Assembly (NCBI GenBank): GCA_017524445.1 | Contig: JAFXVP010000008.1 | Span: 1 to 64,000 of the forward strand | Direction: 5' to 3' | DNA: 64,000 nt | DNA from: Clostridia bacterium | GTDB taxonomy: Bacteria > Bacillota > Clostridia > Christensenellales > CAG-138 | Shown here: piece by piece, positions 17,534-25,873 of the stretch | Numbering within the stretch: the first letter of the stretch is position 1 | Layout: every line of letters begins with the position of its first letter | Notes under the pieces: generated by a model | Told to the model about the DNA's origin: nothing | Database searches by the model: none | Seen by the model: only the letters and a program-made list of their open reading frames with translations | Program-made: the position numbers and the translations under genes

Positions 17534-18607
17534 TCAGTCCTGTATGCCGCGGCGTTTGAGAATCAGAACGATCGCCACAGCACCGAGACCGAGCACAGCC
17601 ACGATGCCGATGATCACACCGATGATAAGCAGCGTATTCGACTGCCGCGTTTCATTTCCGCCCGTCGTATTCTGCTTTTCACCGTTGTTCTGCGTTCCCT
17701 GCGTGCCGTTTTCTCCGGTCTCATCATCGATCGTGTAGGATCCTTGTTCCCCTGTCTCCGTGGATCCCTGCGGCGCGGTCGCTTCGGCATTCGGATCAAC
17801 CGGCTGCGTCTGTATGTCGTCCGGAGCCGCCGTCTTATCATTATGCGGTGCAGGTGTTGTCAAAGGCATGGACGTGACGGCAGGCTGCGGCGTTACAATA
17901 CCGTCAGGCGCGGACACTTGCGCGGACACCGTCGGAAGTGTGGACGTGATCGGAACGACCTGTCCGCTGTTGCTTGGTTTCGGCGTAGGTGTGACGACGA
18001 CCGGCGTTGCGACCGCAGGGGTCAGCGGCGCAAATGTTTCGTCCGCTGCGCTGTCCGTAGGAACGCTCTCGCCTTCGGTATAGATCCCGCCTACGGACTT
18101 CGGCTCAATATAGTACGTGACCGTCTTGTATTCCTCATCCATGCCGGTATAGGTGATGCTGTTGAAGACAAAGTCTGTCGCGCCTTCTTTCTCGATGCGG
18201 AACTCCGCCTGGAACCAGAAGCCCTCTGCTTCAATGCCGAAAGCGTCAATGAACGCAAAGCGCATCATTCCTTTATCGTTTTCATCAATATTATACTGGA
18301 AAGACGACGCTTTGCCTTTCATCAGCGATGTGAGGTTGTTTTCTTCATCGACCTGGTTGATGGCGCCGAGCGTGACGAATTCCGGATCGAATTTCATGGA
18401 ACCGGAAAGAGAATCCATTTTCCTGCCGTCGGGAAGATTCGGATATAGTTCAAAGTTGACCTTGACGATATCTCCGACCGCGCCGGTCACCGAAACCGAT
18501 TCGATCAGCATTTCGCCGAGCTCCGCATCGCTTGCCGCGACGCCGGACAGAACAGGTACCGCAAACAGCAGTACGGCAGCGATCATAACAGCCAATATAC
18601 GCTTCAT
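17534..18607 (-). CDS. Surface protein with a cohesin-type domain and C-terminal membrane anchor
   Basis: The 357-residue protein has a signal peptide (1-25), a beta-rich domain (about 33-175) with the cohesin-family pattern 'GDIVKVNFELY ... SGSMKFDPEFV ... FQAEFRI', and a long Thr/Pro/Gln-rich stalk. A C-terminal membrane helix (about 323-350) ends in a basic KRRG tail. It would display the domain outside the membrane. Cohesin-type folds bind dockerins in cellulosomes, but many are general interaction modules, and no dockerin is seen in this window. The leader contains two small hairpins. GGAGG precedes the ATG. Confidence 0.75.
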   Translation of the reverse strand: MKRILAVMIAAVLLFAVPVLSGVAASDAELGEMLIESVSVTGAVGDIVKVNFELYPNLPDGRKMDSLSGSMKFDPEFVTLGAINQVDEENNLTSLMKGKASSFQYNIDENDKGMMRFAFIDAFGIEAEGFWFQAEFRIEKEGATDFVFNSITYTGMDEEYKTVTYYIEPKSVGGIYTEGESVPTDSAADETFAPLTPAVATPVVVTPTPKPSNSGQVVPITSTLPTVSAQVSAPDGIVTPQPAVTSMPLTTPAPHNDKTAAPDDIQTQPVDPNAEATAPQGSTETGEQGSYTIDDETGENGTQGTQNNGEKQNTTGGNETRQSNTLLIIGVIIGIVAVLGLGAVAIVLILKRRGIQD

Positions 18608-18705
18608 ATACAGTCCTCCGGATAGATTTTTATTTTCGTCCGCAGATGCCGGACATTCTCGGATCGGAGAAGTACCGATCCTGTCGATACTTGCTTAGAT
18701 TATAG

Positions 18706-18734
18706 ATTATAGTACAAATATCGCCGTTCGTCAA
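18706..18734 (-). promoter_or_regulatory. Sigma-A promoter of the cohesin-type surface protein
   Basis: On the minus strand TTGACG (18734-18729), 17 bases, then TATAAT (18711-18706). The leader of about 90 bases to the ATG at 18607 includes the hairpin GGATCGG...CCGATCC. Confidence 0.8.
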
Positions 18735-18741
18735 ATCCTTA

Positions 18742-18770
18742 TTGACAAAAGCCATGAATTTCCTTATTAT
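18742..18770 (+). promoter_or_regulatory. Sigma-A promoter of cysS
   Basis: TTGACA (18742-18747), 17 bases, TATTAT (18765-18770). It lies back to back with the cohesin-gene promoter. The remaining leader of about 65 bases is too short for a T-box. Confidence 0.85.
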
Positions 18771-18840
18771 TAGTTAGAATAACGGATCATACCGTTCGAA
18801 TGCAAGCAATTCATTCGTATACTGAACCGAGGAGGACACT

Positions 18841-20226
18841 ATGCAGGTTTACAACACCATGACCCGTAAAAAGGAGCCTCTCGTTCCGATCAAAGAGGGC
18901 GAGATCTCCATGTACGTATGCGGTCCGACCGTGTATGACTATTTCCACATCGGAAACGCACGTCCGTTCGTCGTGTTCGATACGATGCGCCGGTACCTTG
19001 AATATCGCGGATACAAGGTCAAATACGTCCAGAATTTCACCGATATCGACGACAAGATGATCAATCGCGCCAACCGCGACGGCATCACGGTCAAGGAGCT
19101 CGGCGACCGGTTCATTCAGGAGTATTATCAGGACGCGGACGCATTGGGCATCGAGCGCGCAACGGTCAATCCGCGTGCGACCGAGCACATCGGCGACATC
19201 ATCAAGCTTGTCAAAAAGCTGATCGAAAAAGGCCACGCGTACGCCACCGAAAACGGCGACGTGTATTTTGCCGTACGCAGCTTCCCCGGATACGGAAAGC
19301 TCAAGGGGCAGGACATCGACGATATGGAGAACGGCGCGCGCATCGCTCCCACCGAGCAGAAGCGCGATCCGCTGGATTTCGCGCTCTGGAAGGGTGAAAA
19401 GCCCGGCGAACCGAGCTGGCCTTCCCCGTGGGGCAAGGGCCGTCCCGGCTGGCACGTCGAATGCTCCGCAATGAGCATGAAGTATCTCGGCGAGACCTTC
19501 GACATCCACGGCGGCGGAATGGACCTTATTTTTCCGCATCACGAGAACGAGATCGCGCAGAGCGAAGGAGCAACGGGCAAGCCGTTCGTTCATTACTGGA
19601 TGCACAACGGCTATATCAACATCAACAACCAGAAGATGAGCAAATCGCTCGGCAACTTCTTCCTCGTGCGGGATATCGCGAAGGAATACGATCTTGAAGC
19701 CGTTCGTCTGTTCCTGCTCACCGCAAACTACCGCAATCCGGTCAACTTCTCTCGCGAGCTGATGGAACAGGCCATAACGAGTCTGAACCGTCTTTACACG
19801 GCACGCGACCGTCTGTTCGATACGGCAGTCGACGAAGCCGCGGACGATTCCAACGTCGCCGCAGAGCTTGACGCGTTCCGCGATCGGTTCAACGAAGCGA
19901 TGGACGACGATCTCAATACGGCGGACGCCTTGGGTGTGCTGTTTGATTTCGCCCGTTGGATCAACATCTTTGCGACCGGCGCGCATACGAAGGCCGCGAT
20001 CGAAGCGGTGAAGGCCCGTTATGCGGAGCTGAACGGCGTTCTGGGGCTTGTCGTCAAGGAAAAGAAAGAAGACTTCCCCGAGGAAGCGATCGTTCTTTTA
20101 GAAGCGCGCAAGGAAGCGAAAAAGGCAAAAGACTGGGCAAAAGCGGACGAGATCCGTGAGCAGCTCAAGGGCATGGGATTTGCCGTCGAAGACACCAAGG
20201 AAGGCGCAAAGCTGAAAAAGCTGTAA
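18841..20226 (+). CDS. cysS: Cysteinyl-tRNA synthetase
   Basis: This class I synthetase charges tRNA-Cys. Its 461 residues carry the HIGN motif ([10 protein letters not shown]), KMSKS ([11 protein letters not shown]), the zinc ligands (Cys in [16 protein letters not shown], and [10 protein letters not shown]), and the C-terminal DALR-like helical domain. GAGGAGG precedes the ATG. It is followed after 43 bases by a membrane-protein gene on the same strand and is probably cotranscribed with it. Confidence 0.97.
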   Translation: MQVYNTMTRKKEPLVPIKEGEISMYVCGPTVYDYFHIGNARPFVVFDTMRRYLEYRGYKVKYVQNFTDIDDKMINRANRDGITVKELGDRFIQEYYQDADALGIERATVNPRATEHIGDIIKLVKKLIEKGHAYATENGDVYFAVRSFPGYGKLKGQDIDDMENGARIAPTEQKRDPLDFALWKGEKPGEPSWPSPWGKGRPGWHVECSAMSMKYLGETFDIHGGGMDLIFPHHENEIAQSEGATGKPFVHYWMHNGYININNQKMSKSLGNFFLVRDIAKEYDLEAVRLFLLTANYRNPVNFSRELMEQAITSLNRLYTARDRLFDTAVDEAADDSNVAAELDAFRDRFNEAMDDDLNTADALGVLFDFARWINIFATGAHTKAAIEAVKARYAELNGVLGLVVKEKKEDFPEEAIVLLEARKEAKKAKDWAKADEIREQLKGMGFAVEDTKEGAKLKKL

Positions 20227-20269
20227 GCCGTTCCGGATTTACCAACAATTCTGAAAAAGGAGAACACAT

Positions 20270-21166
20270 ATGGGTTTAGGATTACTCTTTCCGGTGCTTC
20301 TGCTCGCTATGGGCGTTTATGTGCTGTTCGGCGCGATCAAAGGCAGCGGCCGGCTGTTTACCATGGAGAACTTTAAGGATGACTCCAGGGACAAAGCAAA
20401 GAAATACCTGCGCATCCTGTACTTTGCGCTTGCGGCGATCATGCTCCTTATGGCGGTCGTCAACGGTCTGCAGTCCGCGCTTTTCAGCAATAAGCTGACG
20501 TACTATAAGATCACGGACGCTTACAAAGATACCTTCCCCGAGCTGATCGAGGACGGTACGCTGTCCTATACGGCGACGGAATCCGCTTCGGGCGGTTATT
20601 CCTGTATGGGCGGTGCTTCCTCCGGGCAGGAGGTTACCTACGGTCCGTATTCCGCCGACAACGAAAAGATGGAGCTTCAGGAGATCTCCGCGTTCATCAA
20701 CAAGGCATACAGCCTTTACAAGGATGACCAGACGAAATTCCCGGTCACGAGCGGCGGTATGATGAGCTGCATGGGCGGCAGCGTCGATTATTCGAAATAC
20801 TACGCGCAGACCGATCTTCTTGACGACGCTGACAACCCCGTCTATCCGGAAAGCGACGCCGATCGTGAAAAAGGTCATGTCGTATACGTTTCCGCGTTCG
20901 GCAGCGTCCGTTCCGACGCAAACGACGGATCCTTCGCTTCCAAGCTTTACGGTGCAGTCTCTATGAAGCTGCTCTCCGTTCTGAATTACGTTCTCCTCGG
21001 ATTGGCGATCGTCGGTCTCATCGGGCTGTTCCTTGTGACCCGCAAGTATACGGACAAGGAAAAGCTGAAGAAAGCAAGAGAACAGCAGGTGCGCGGTCCG
21101 TCGATGCCTTCCGGCGCATTCGAGTTTGACGATGAGGAAAAGAATCCGGATCAAAGCAAGAAATAA
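20270..21166 (+). CDS. Three-helix membrane protein of unknown function with paired CMGG motifs
   Basis: No family is recognised in this 298-residue protein. It has membrane helices at about 3-22, 48-70 and 230-255. A large loop between helices 2 and 3 carries two Cys residues in the repeated context CMGG (Cys 112 in SCMGGASS and Cys 167 in SCMGGSVD). A short charged tail ends DDEEKNPDQSKK. The two Cys could form a disulfide if the loop is outside the cell. A ribosome site AAAGGAG precedes the ATG, and it lies just after cysS. Confidence 0.75.
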   Translation: MGLGLLFPVLLLAMGVYVLFGAIKGSGRLFTMENFKDDSRDKAKKYLRILYFALAAIMLLMAVVNGLQSALFSNKLTYYKITDAYKDTFPELIEDGTLSYTATESASGGYSCMGGASSGQEVTYGPYSADNEKMELQEISAFINKAYSLYKDDQTKFPVTSGGMMSCMGGSVDYSKYYAQTDLLDDADNPVYPESDADREKGHVVYVSAFGSVRSDANDGSFASKLYGAVSMKLLSVLNYVLLGLAIVGLIGLFLVTRKYTDKEKLKKAREQQVRGPSMPSGAFEFDDEEKNPDQSKK

Positions 21167-21185
21167 TGATTCGCACATGAAAAGC

Positions 21186-21213
21186 GGCTGTCGTCCAATC
21201 GGACGGCAGCCGT
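21186..21213. terminator. Bidirectional stem-loop between two converging genes
   Basis: A 12-bp stem (21186-21197 with 21202-21213) with a 4-base loop lies between the membrane gene (+) and pnp (-). The minus-strand side is followed by CTTTTC. Confidence 0.7.
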
Positions 21214-21230
21214 TCTGTATTTGTTGTTTC

Positions 21231-22055
21231 TCAGAACAATTTCTGTAAGATCAGATCGACGAGCGCGGTGAACCGAACGGTTGCCTTCGCCGCCGTCTCG
21301 GTGACCTCCGCATGGGAAAGCGGCTGATCCAGCACGCCCGCCGCCATATTGGTGATCAGACTGATACCGACGACCTTGATGCCGCAGTGCGCTGCGCACA
21401 TGGTCTCCGGAATGGTCGACATTCCGACCGCGTCCGCGCCGAGGATGCGTGCCATACGGATCTCCGCCGGCGTCTCGTAGCAGGGACCGGACATCATGAT
21501 ATAAACGCCTTCCTGCATGGCGATGCCGTTCTGCTTGGCGAGCTCGATCAGACGTGCGCGAAGGTCCTTGTCGTAGACATTGCTCTGGTCCGGGAAGCGC
21601 GGTCCGAACTCATCCAGGTTCTTTCCGATCAGCGGATTGCTGCCGGACAGATTGATGTGGTCGGAGATCACCATCAGATCTCCCGCATGGTAGTTCATGT
21701 TGACGCCGCCCGCCGCGTTGGTCACAAGCAGTTTTTCGACGCCGAGCTTTTTCATGGTACGGACGCCGAGCGAAAGCATTGCCTGCGGATAGCCCTCGTA
21801 ATAATGGAAACGTCCCTGCATCGCGATGACGGTCTTGCCGTATTTTTCGCCGATCACGAAACGGTTCTTGTGTCCGATCACGCCCGAAACTGGATAGCCC
21901 TCGATGTCGGAATAGTTCACGAAGCGCTTGTTCTCAAGCGTCTCCGCATAATCGCCGAGGCCGCTTCCGAGGATCAGACCGATCGTCGCCTTGTCCGCGC
22001 CTTTTTCTTTCAGCAGCGCGACTGCATTGTTGATGATGTTCATGATGTCTTCCAT
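21231..22055 (-). CDS. pnp: Purine-nucleoside phosphorylase
   Basis: This 274-residue enzyme splits (deoxy)inosine and (deoxy)guanosine with phosphate. It shows the trimeric PNP motifs: ILGSGLGD phosphate loop, GRFHYYEGY, VTNAAGGVN and the substrate-site GMSTIPET followed by SLITNMAAG. The ATG at 22055 sits 7 bases after GGGAGG and 2 bases after the deoB stop. A TTG two codons upstream overlaps that stop and is not preferred. It forms an operon with deoB, which isomerises the (deoxy)ribose-1-phosphate it releases. Confidence 0.95.
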   Translation of the reverse strand: MEDIMNIINNAVALLKEKGADKATIGLILGSGLGDYAETLENKRFVNYSDIEGYPVSGVIGHKNRFVIGEKYGKTVIAMQGRFHYYEGYPQAMLSLGVRTMKKLGVEKLLVTNAAGGVNMNYHAGDLMVISDHINLSGSNPLIGKNLDEFGPRFPDQSNVYDKDLRARLIELAKQNGIAMQEGVYIMMSGPCYETPAEIRMARILGADAVGMSTIPETMCAAHCGIKVVGISLITNMAAGVLDQPLSHAEVTETAAKATVRFTALVDLILQKLF

Positions 22056-22057
22056 TT

Positions 22058-23233
22058 TCAATCCTCCCAGATATCCTTTAAGAATGATTCGCCTTCTCTC
22101 CAGCTTTCGCCGGTGAGGTATTCATAGATCGTTGCGCCGATGTCGGAGAACTGCTTCCGCACACCGAGATTGACGCCGTGCTTTATGTGCTTACCGCAGA
22201 TCAGAAGCGGAATGTATTCGCGCGTGTGGTCCGTTCCCGGGAACGTCGGATCGCATCCGTGATCCGCGGTGACCATCAGGATGTCTCCCTCCTGCATCGA
22301 AAGATACATCTCGGGCAGATGCGCATCGAAATATTCGAGCGCTTTTGCGTAGCCCTCCCAATCGTTCCGATGCCCGTAGAGCATATCGGTGTCGACGAGG
22401 TTTGTAAAAATGAAGTCTCCCGTACCCTCGTCCAAAAAACGCTGCGTCGCGCGGATGCCGTCCGGATTGTTCTTGGTGTGATCGACGGTCGTAATGCCGC
22501 GATGGCAAAAGATGTCCTCGATCTTGCCGATGCCGACGACGTCCTTGCCCCGTTCCGCGAGCGCGTCGAGGATCGTATCCTTAAACGGTGCGACAGCGTA
22601 GTCCTTGCGGTTTTCGGTGCGTTTATAGTCTCCGTTTTCGCCGAGGAACGGCCGCGCGATCACGCGGCCGACCAAGTATTCGCCGGTCAGCATTTCCCGT
22701 GCGATCTCGCAGATGCGGTACAGCTCCTGAAGCGGAATGATCTCCTCATGCGCTGCGATCTGGAACACGCTGTCTGCACTCGTATAGACGATCGGCTTGC
22801 CGGTACGGACGTGCTCGTCGCCGAGTTCCTGAATGATCTGCGTGCCGCTTGCGACGACGTTGCCGAGCGTGCCGCGGCCGATGCGCTGTTCGAACGCATC
22901 CATAAATTCCTTCGGGAATCCGTTCGGATACGTCTTGAACGCCTCGTCGAGCGCAAGCCCCGCCATCTCCCAATGCCCGCAGGTGGTGTCCTTCGCATGC
23001 GTCTGCTCAGCGCATTTGCAGTAGCTTCCGATCAGCTCGCCGTCTTCCTTGGGAAGCTTGCAGCCGTCGATGTGCGCAAGGCCGAGCTTCCGCATGTTCG
23101 GCACGTTCAGATAGCCGCGCTTTTCAAAGATGTTGCAGATGGTATTTGCTCCGACGTCGCCGAAATCCGCGGCGTCCGGCAGCGCGCCGATCCCGGCGCT
23201 GTCAAGAACGATCAGGATTGCTCTTTTCTTCAT
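22058..23233 (-). CDS. deoB: Phosphopentomutase
   Basis: DeoB converts (deoxy)ribose-1-phosphate to the 5-phosphate. This 391-residue alkaline-phosphatase-fold metalloenzyme has LIVLDSAGIGALPDA at the N-terminus, the Thr-loop region AKDTTCGHWEM (phosphorylated Thr), and metal ligands in DMLYGHRND, VTADHGCDPTFPGTDHTRE. It is first in the deoB-pnp operon behind its own promoter. Together with pdp it channels nucleoside sugars to central metabolism. Confidence 0.96.
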   Translation of the reverse strand: MKKRAILIVLDSAGIGALPDAADFGDVGANTICNIFEKRGYLNVPNMRKLGLAHIDGCKLPKEDGELIGSYCKCAEQTHAKDTTCGHWEMAGLALDEAFKTYPNGFPKEFMDAFEQRIGRGTLGNVVASGTQIIQELGDEHVRTGKPIVYTSADSVFQIAAHEEIIPLQELYRICEIAREMLTGEYLVGRVIARPFLGENGDYKRTENRKDYAVAPFKDTILDALAERGKDVVGIGKIEDIFCHRGITTVDHTKNNPDGIRATQRFLDEGTGDFIFTNLVDTDMLYGHRNDWEGYAKALEYFDAHLPEMYLSMQEGDILMVTADHGCDPTFPGTDHTREYIPLLICGKHIKHGVNLGVRKQFSDIGATIYEYLTGESWREGESFLKDIWED

Positions 23234-23264
23234 ACTCCATACCTCTATGCTTTGATTTTTATAT

Positions 23265-23294
23265 ATTTTAGCATATCGGATGCCGTTTCGTCAA
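23265..23294 (-). promoter_or_regulatory. Sigma-A promoter of deoB-pnp
   Basis: On the minus strand TTGACG (23294-23289), 18 bases, then TGC-TAAAAT (-10 at 23270-23265). The -35 begins one base after the stop codon of the preceding gene. Confidence 0.7.
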
Positions 23295-23777
23295 TCAGTT
23301 TAGCCAAGGGTAGATCTGTTTCAATTCCGCCATCACACGCTGATAATGCTCCTCCCATGCGGGATCGCCGATGATCAGGCGGACGCGTTCCGCAATCAGA
23401 TAAACATACTCGAGATTGCCGGGCGGATCCTTGAGATTTTTGCCGCGCAGTCCGAGATAGTTATACAGCACGTCGGGATCGGCGCGTTTCCATGCGCGTT
23501 CTATCGCATAATGCATCGTGCGCATGATCATCGGTTTTGTCGTATTCATGCACTTTTCGATGTACGGATACAGTTCCTTCTTTGTCGTGCTCCTGAGAAG
23601 CGGCGGGCGCGTGCGGATGAACCGTACCGCTATAAAGATATAGCGATATCCCAAAAGCTTCGCGGGAACGCACAGCGCGCGCATGACCGCATTAATCGTC
23701 GCGTCGAGCAAGCTGTCCCAGTCGCTGTATCGTGCCCGCAGCGCGTCTTCCATCTCATGCATTTCTTCCAAAGTCAT
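23295..23777 (-). CDS. Spo0A-like DNA-binding-domain protein without a receiver
   Basis: Residues 23-136 of this 160-residue protein align with the C-terminal effector domain of Spo0A. Shared elements are D-A-T-I..., G-V-P-A-(H/K) as CVPAK, GYRY, KELYPYIEK, MNTT, HYAIERAW, and EYVYLIAERVRL against Spo0A EFIAMVADKLRL. There is no receiver domain, only 20 leading residues. In the recognition helix (about 81-95) Spo0A R-V-E-R-A-I-R-H reads M-I-M-R-T-M-H-Y, keeping only one of the basic contacts. A C-terminal extension of about 25 residues is unlike Spo0A. The gene overlaps the preceding Spo0A-like gene by 23 bases with its own GAGGAGG. Confidence 0.7.
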   Translation of the reverse strand: MTLEEMHEMEDALRARYSDWDSLLDATINAVMRALCVPAKLLGYRYIFIAVRFIRTRPPLLRSTTKKELYPYIEKCMNTTKPMIMRTMHYAIERAWKRADPDVLYNYLGLRGKNLKDPPGNLEYVYLIAERVRLIIGDPAWEEHYQRVMAELKQIYPWLN

Positions 23778-24483
23778 TGATCGTCTCCTCCTCTGTCAAT
23801 TTGATATGATCTGCGATCCGAAACAGAAACGCCGCGTTCGACGGCGCACCGCGATCCGATCGAACCGTATATCCGAACAGTTTTTCGAGCAGCGCCGTAT
23901 CCGCGCGCATCCACGCGGCGTCGATCGCCGTCCGTATTGCATGCTCAGCAACGGACGTGTTCACCCCTGCTGTCATGGATAAAAACGTGTAAATCGTATG
24001 GATTCTCTGCACGTTGAACGAATGAACCTGTGATAAGATCAACCGCAGCGAGGTGCTAAGATATGCAAAACCGCTGAAGGAAACAGGTACGCCTGCCTGC
24101 TGCAGAAAACCGGAGATCGTCTGCTCCGTACTTGGGAAATGCCGCGCGCTTTTCGGAAAACCGGAGATGCTGCGCAGCACGTCCTTCGGGTCGCTGTTGT
24201 TTGAGAAGCAAAAGGTCAGGCATTCCGGAAGCTGTATGGTTTCAAACGGCTTTTCAACAAGCAGGAACGTATGATCCGGCCATTGAACGCGGCAGTTGCG
24301 TACTTGCGGAAGCAGGATCGCAGGATCGTCGGACAGCAGCGCGTCAAAAGTTTCGCGGTACAGCCGTTCGAGAACCTGCGCCGTGTTTTTCAGCGTGCAA
24401 ACACGCACGCCGCCGCATTGATCGGCGGCGTCGGTATATGCCCGCGCTGTTTTCCTGTCGCCTGTCAACAATAAGATCCGCAT
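23755..24483 (-). CDS. Divergent Spo0A-like regulator with a shortened receiver
   Basis: The 242-residue protein lies immediately downstream of spoIVB, where Bacillus has spo0A. Its C-terminal half (about 118-230) matches the Spo0A effector domain: QAGVPVSFSGFAYL, AIRTAIDAAW, and LFGYTV identical to Spo0A at 202-207, then PSNAAFLFRIADHIKL. The N-terminal part (1-80) looks like a receiver with FDALLSD (Asp 52 at the phospho-acceptor position) and VEKPF (Lys 78). It has only one of the two acid-pocket Asp residues and seems to lack the strand carrying the conserved Thr. The recognition helix keeps one Arg of R-V-E-R-A-I-R-H (here V-A-E-H-A-I-R-T). Confidence 0.75.
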   Translation of the reverse strand: MRILLLTGDRKTARAYTDAADQCGGVRVCTLKNTAQVLERLYRETFDALLSDDPAILLPQVRNCRVQWPDHTFLLVEKPFETIQLPECLTFCFSNNSDPKDVLRSISGFPKSARHFPSTEQTISGFLQQAGVPVSFSGFAYLSTSLRLILSQVHSFNVQRIHTIYTFLSMTAGVNTSVAEHAIRTAIDAAWMRADTALLEKLFGYTVRSDRGAPSNAAFLFRIADHIKLTEEETINDFGRNA

Positions 24484-24585
24484 CGGTTCTTCCCCCTCAT
24501 CCGTTTTTATTCTGACGGAACTGGTTGGAAAAATCTACCGGTTTATTATGACATCATTCGGTAATTCGATGACATTCGACGGCAA

Positions 24586-25785
24586 TTACGGGAGCAGCTC
24601 GTCCGCCATCCATTCGGCGTAGATGCAATATCCGCGCGTCGGCTGACTTATAAAGACATGCGTGACGACGCCAATAAGCCTTCCGTCCTGTATCAGCGGA
24701 CTGCCGCTCATCCCCTGCACAATGCCGCCCGTCTTCTCCAACAGCGAAGGATCCGTGATCTCGATCATCATCCCCTGCGTCTCCGGCGAGGACTGTACGT
24801 CGACGCGGATCACGCGCACGGCGTACGCCGATACCTCCCCGTCGACCGTGGAAAGGATATGCGCGTCGCCCTTATGCGCCGCACCGCTTTGCGCGATTTC
24901 CATTACGCGCACGGAGGGATCGGAAAGCGCGGTAAGCTTGCCGCTGACGCCGAATTGCGTGTTTCGTTCGATCGTTCCGATCGCATCCTTGGGATCGACC
25001 GAGAACCGACCGATCAATTCGCCGGCCTGGTCTCCCTCACCTTTTCGGATCCTTTGGATCGATGCTTCCGTAACGAAGCCCGTCGCCGGCGCGATCAGCT
25101 TCTGTGTATCCACATCCGTCACACCGTGTCCCAGCGCAGTGAACGTTCCCAAGGTCGGATCGTAAAACGAAAGCGTTCCGATACCGGATGTGCTGTCCCG
25201 GACCCATGCGCCGATTCGTTTTTCTCCGTTCCGATCCGACGCAAAGGTCAGCGAAACGGTATACGTCCCTCCGTCCCTTAGATATGTCAGCGTACATCTG
25301 TCGCCCGCTTCCGAACACAGACGGGAAAACGCGTCGGATCCGTCGATCGGCTTTCCGTCCATTGCGACGATCATATCGCCTTCCCTGAGTCCCGCGGAGA
25401 TCGCCGGGCATACACCGCCCATCTCCGTTTCAATCTTTTCAAATCCTACAATCTGTACGCCTTCGGTTTTCAGGACCACCCCGATCGCTTTCCCTCCGAC
25501 CGCGACCGTTCTTTGATTTGCGGAGACCGCAACGCTTTTGAGCGGCAGAATCCCGAAGAGTATGATCTGTTTTGATAGTTCCGACGTTTCCGCGATGCGC
25601 TCGTCTCCGCTGTTCCGCACAAGACGCGCGTCGGACGAAGCTGCGGCAATCGCCGGAGCGGTCAACTCAGTCGATGGATCGATGACGTCCGGCAGATGCA
25701 GGACGCGATATACCTGCGGTGAAAAATACCATCCAAGCAGCAGCGCGGCAAGAAGCGTAACGACGATGCGCGTAAATCGTTTCAT
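24586..25785 (-). CDS. spoIVB: SpoIVB serine peptidase (S55) with PDZ domain
   Basis: SpoIVB is made in the forespore and cleaves SpoIVFA to trigger pro-sigma-K processing in Bacillus. The 399-residue protein has one N-terminal membrane segment (6-22), a PDZ domain (about 100-185) and the S55 peptidase core with ALGHGVTD (His 220) and QGMSGSPLIQDG (Ser 362), so it looks active. GGAG lies 9 bases before the ATG at 25785; an ATG at 25794 touches that element. It follows recN, as in Bacillus, behind a terminator and a possible forespore promoter. Confidence 0.96.
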   Translation of the reverse strand: MKRFTRIVVTLLAALLLGWYFSPQVYRVLHLPDVIDPSTELTAPAIAAASSDARLVRNSGDERIAETSELSKQIILFGILPLKSVAVSANQRTVAVGGKAIGVVLKTEGVQIVGFEKIETEMGGVCPAISAGLREGDMIVAMDGKPIDGSDAFSRLCSEAGDRCTLTYLRDGGTYTVSLTFASDRNGEKRIGAWVRDSTSGIGTLSFYDPTLGTFTALGHGVTDVDTQKLIAPATGFVTEASIQRIRKGEGDQAGELIGRFSVDPKDAIGTIERNTQFGVSGKLTALSDPSVRVMEIAQSGAAHKGDAHILSTVDGEVSAYAVRVIRVDVQSSPETQGMMIEITDPSLLEKTGGIVQGMSGSPLIQDGRLIGVVTHVFISQPTRGYCIYAEWMADELLP

Positions 25786-25805
25786 GATCTTCATCTCCTT
25801 TCCGA

Positions 25806-25835
25806 TAGCGTGCGCCGGACGGAGAAAAGCATACA
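25806..25835 (-). promoter_or_regulatory. Possible sigma-F/sigma-G type promoter of spoIVB
   Basis: On the minus strand TGTATG (25835-25830), 17 bases, CACGCTA (25812-25806). Compared with the sigma-G consensus TGAATA / CATACTA this is 4 of 6 and 5 of 7. In Bacillus spoIVB is transcribed by sigma-F and sigma-G, so the position makes sense. Confidence 0.45.
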
Positions 25836-25859
25836 AAAAAGACCTTGTTCAGGTCTTTT
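25835..25859 (-). terminator. Rho-independent terminator after recN
   Basis: A 9-bp stem (25859-25851 with 25845-25837) closes a 5-base loop and is followed on the minus strand by a T-run. It separates spoIVB from the housekeeping genes upstream. Confidence 0.85.
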
Positions 25860-25873
25860 CGATCAGTCGATAT

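Noticed and set aside
18771..18840. T-box leader for cysS
   Set aside because: The distance from the promoter to the ATG is about 65 bases, too short for a T-box, and no T-box sequence or antiterminator is seen.
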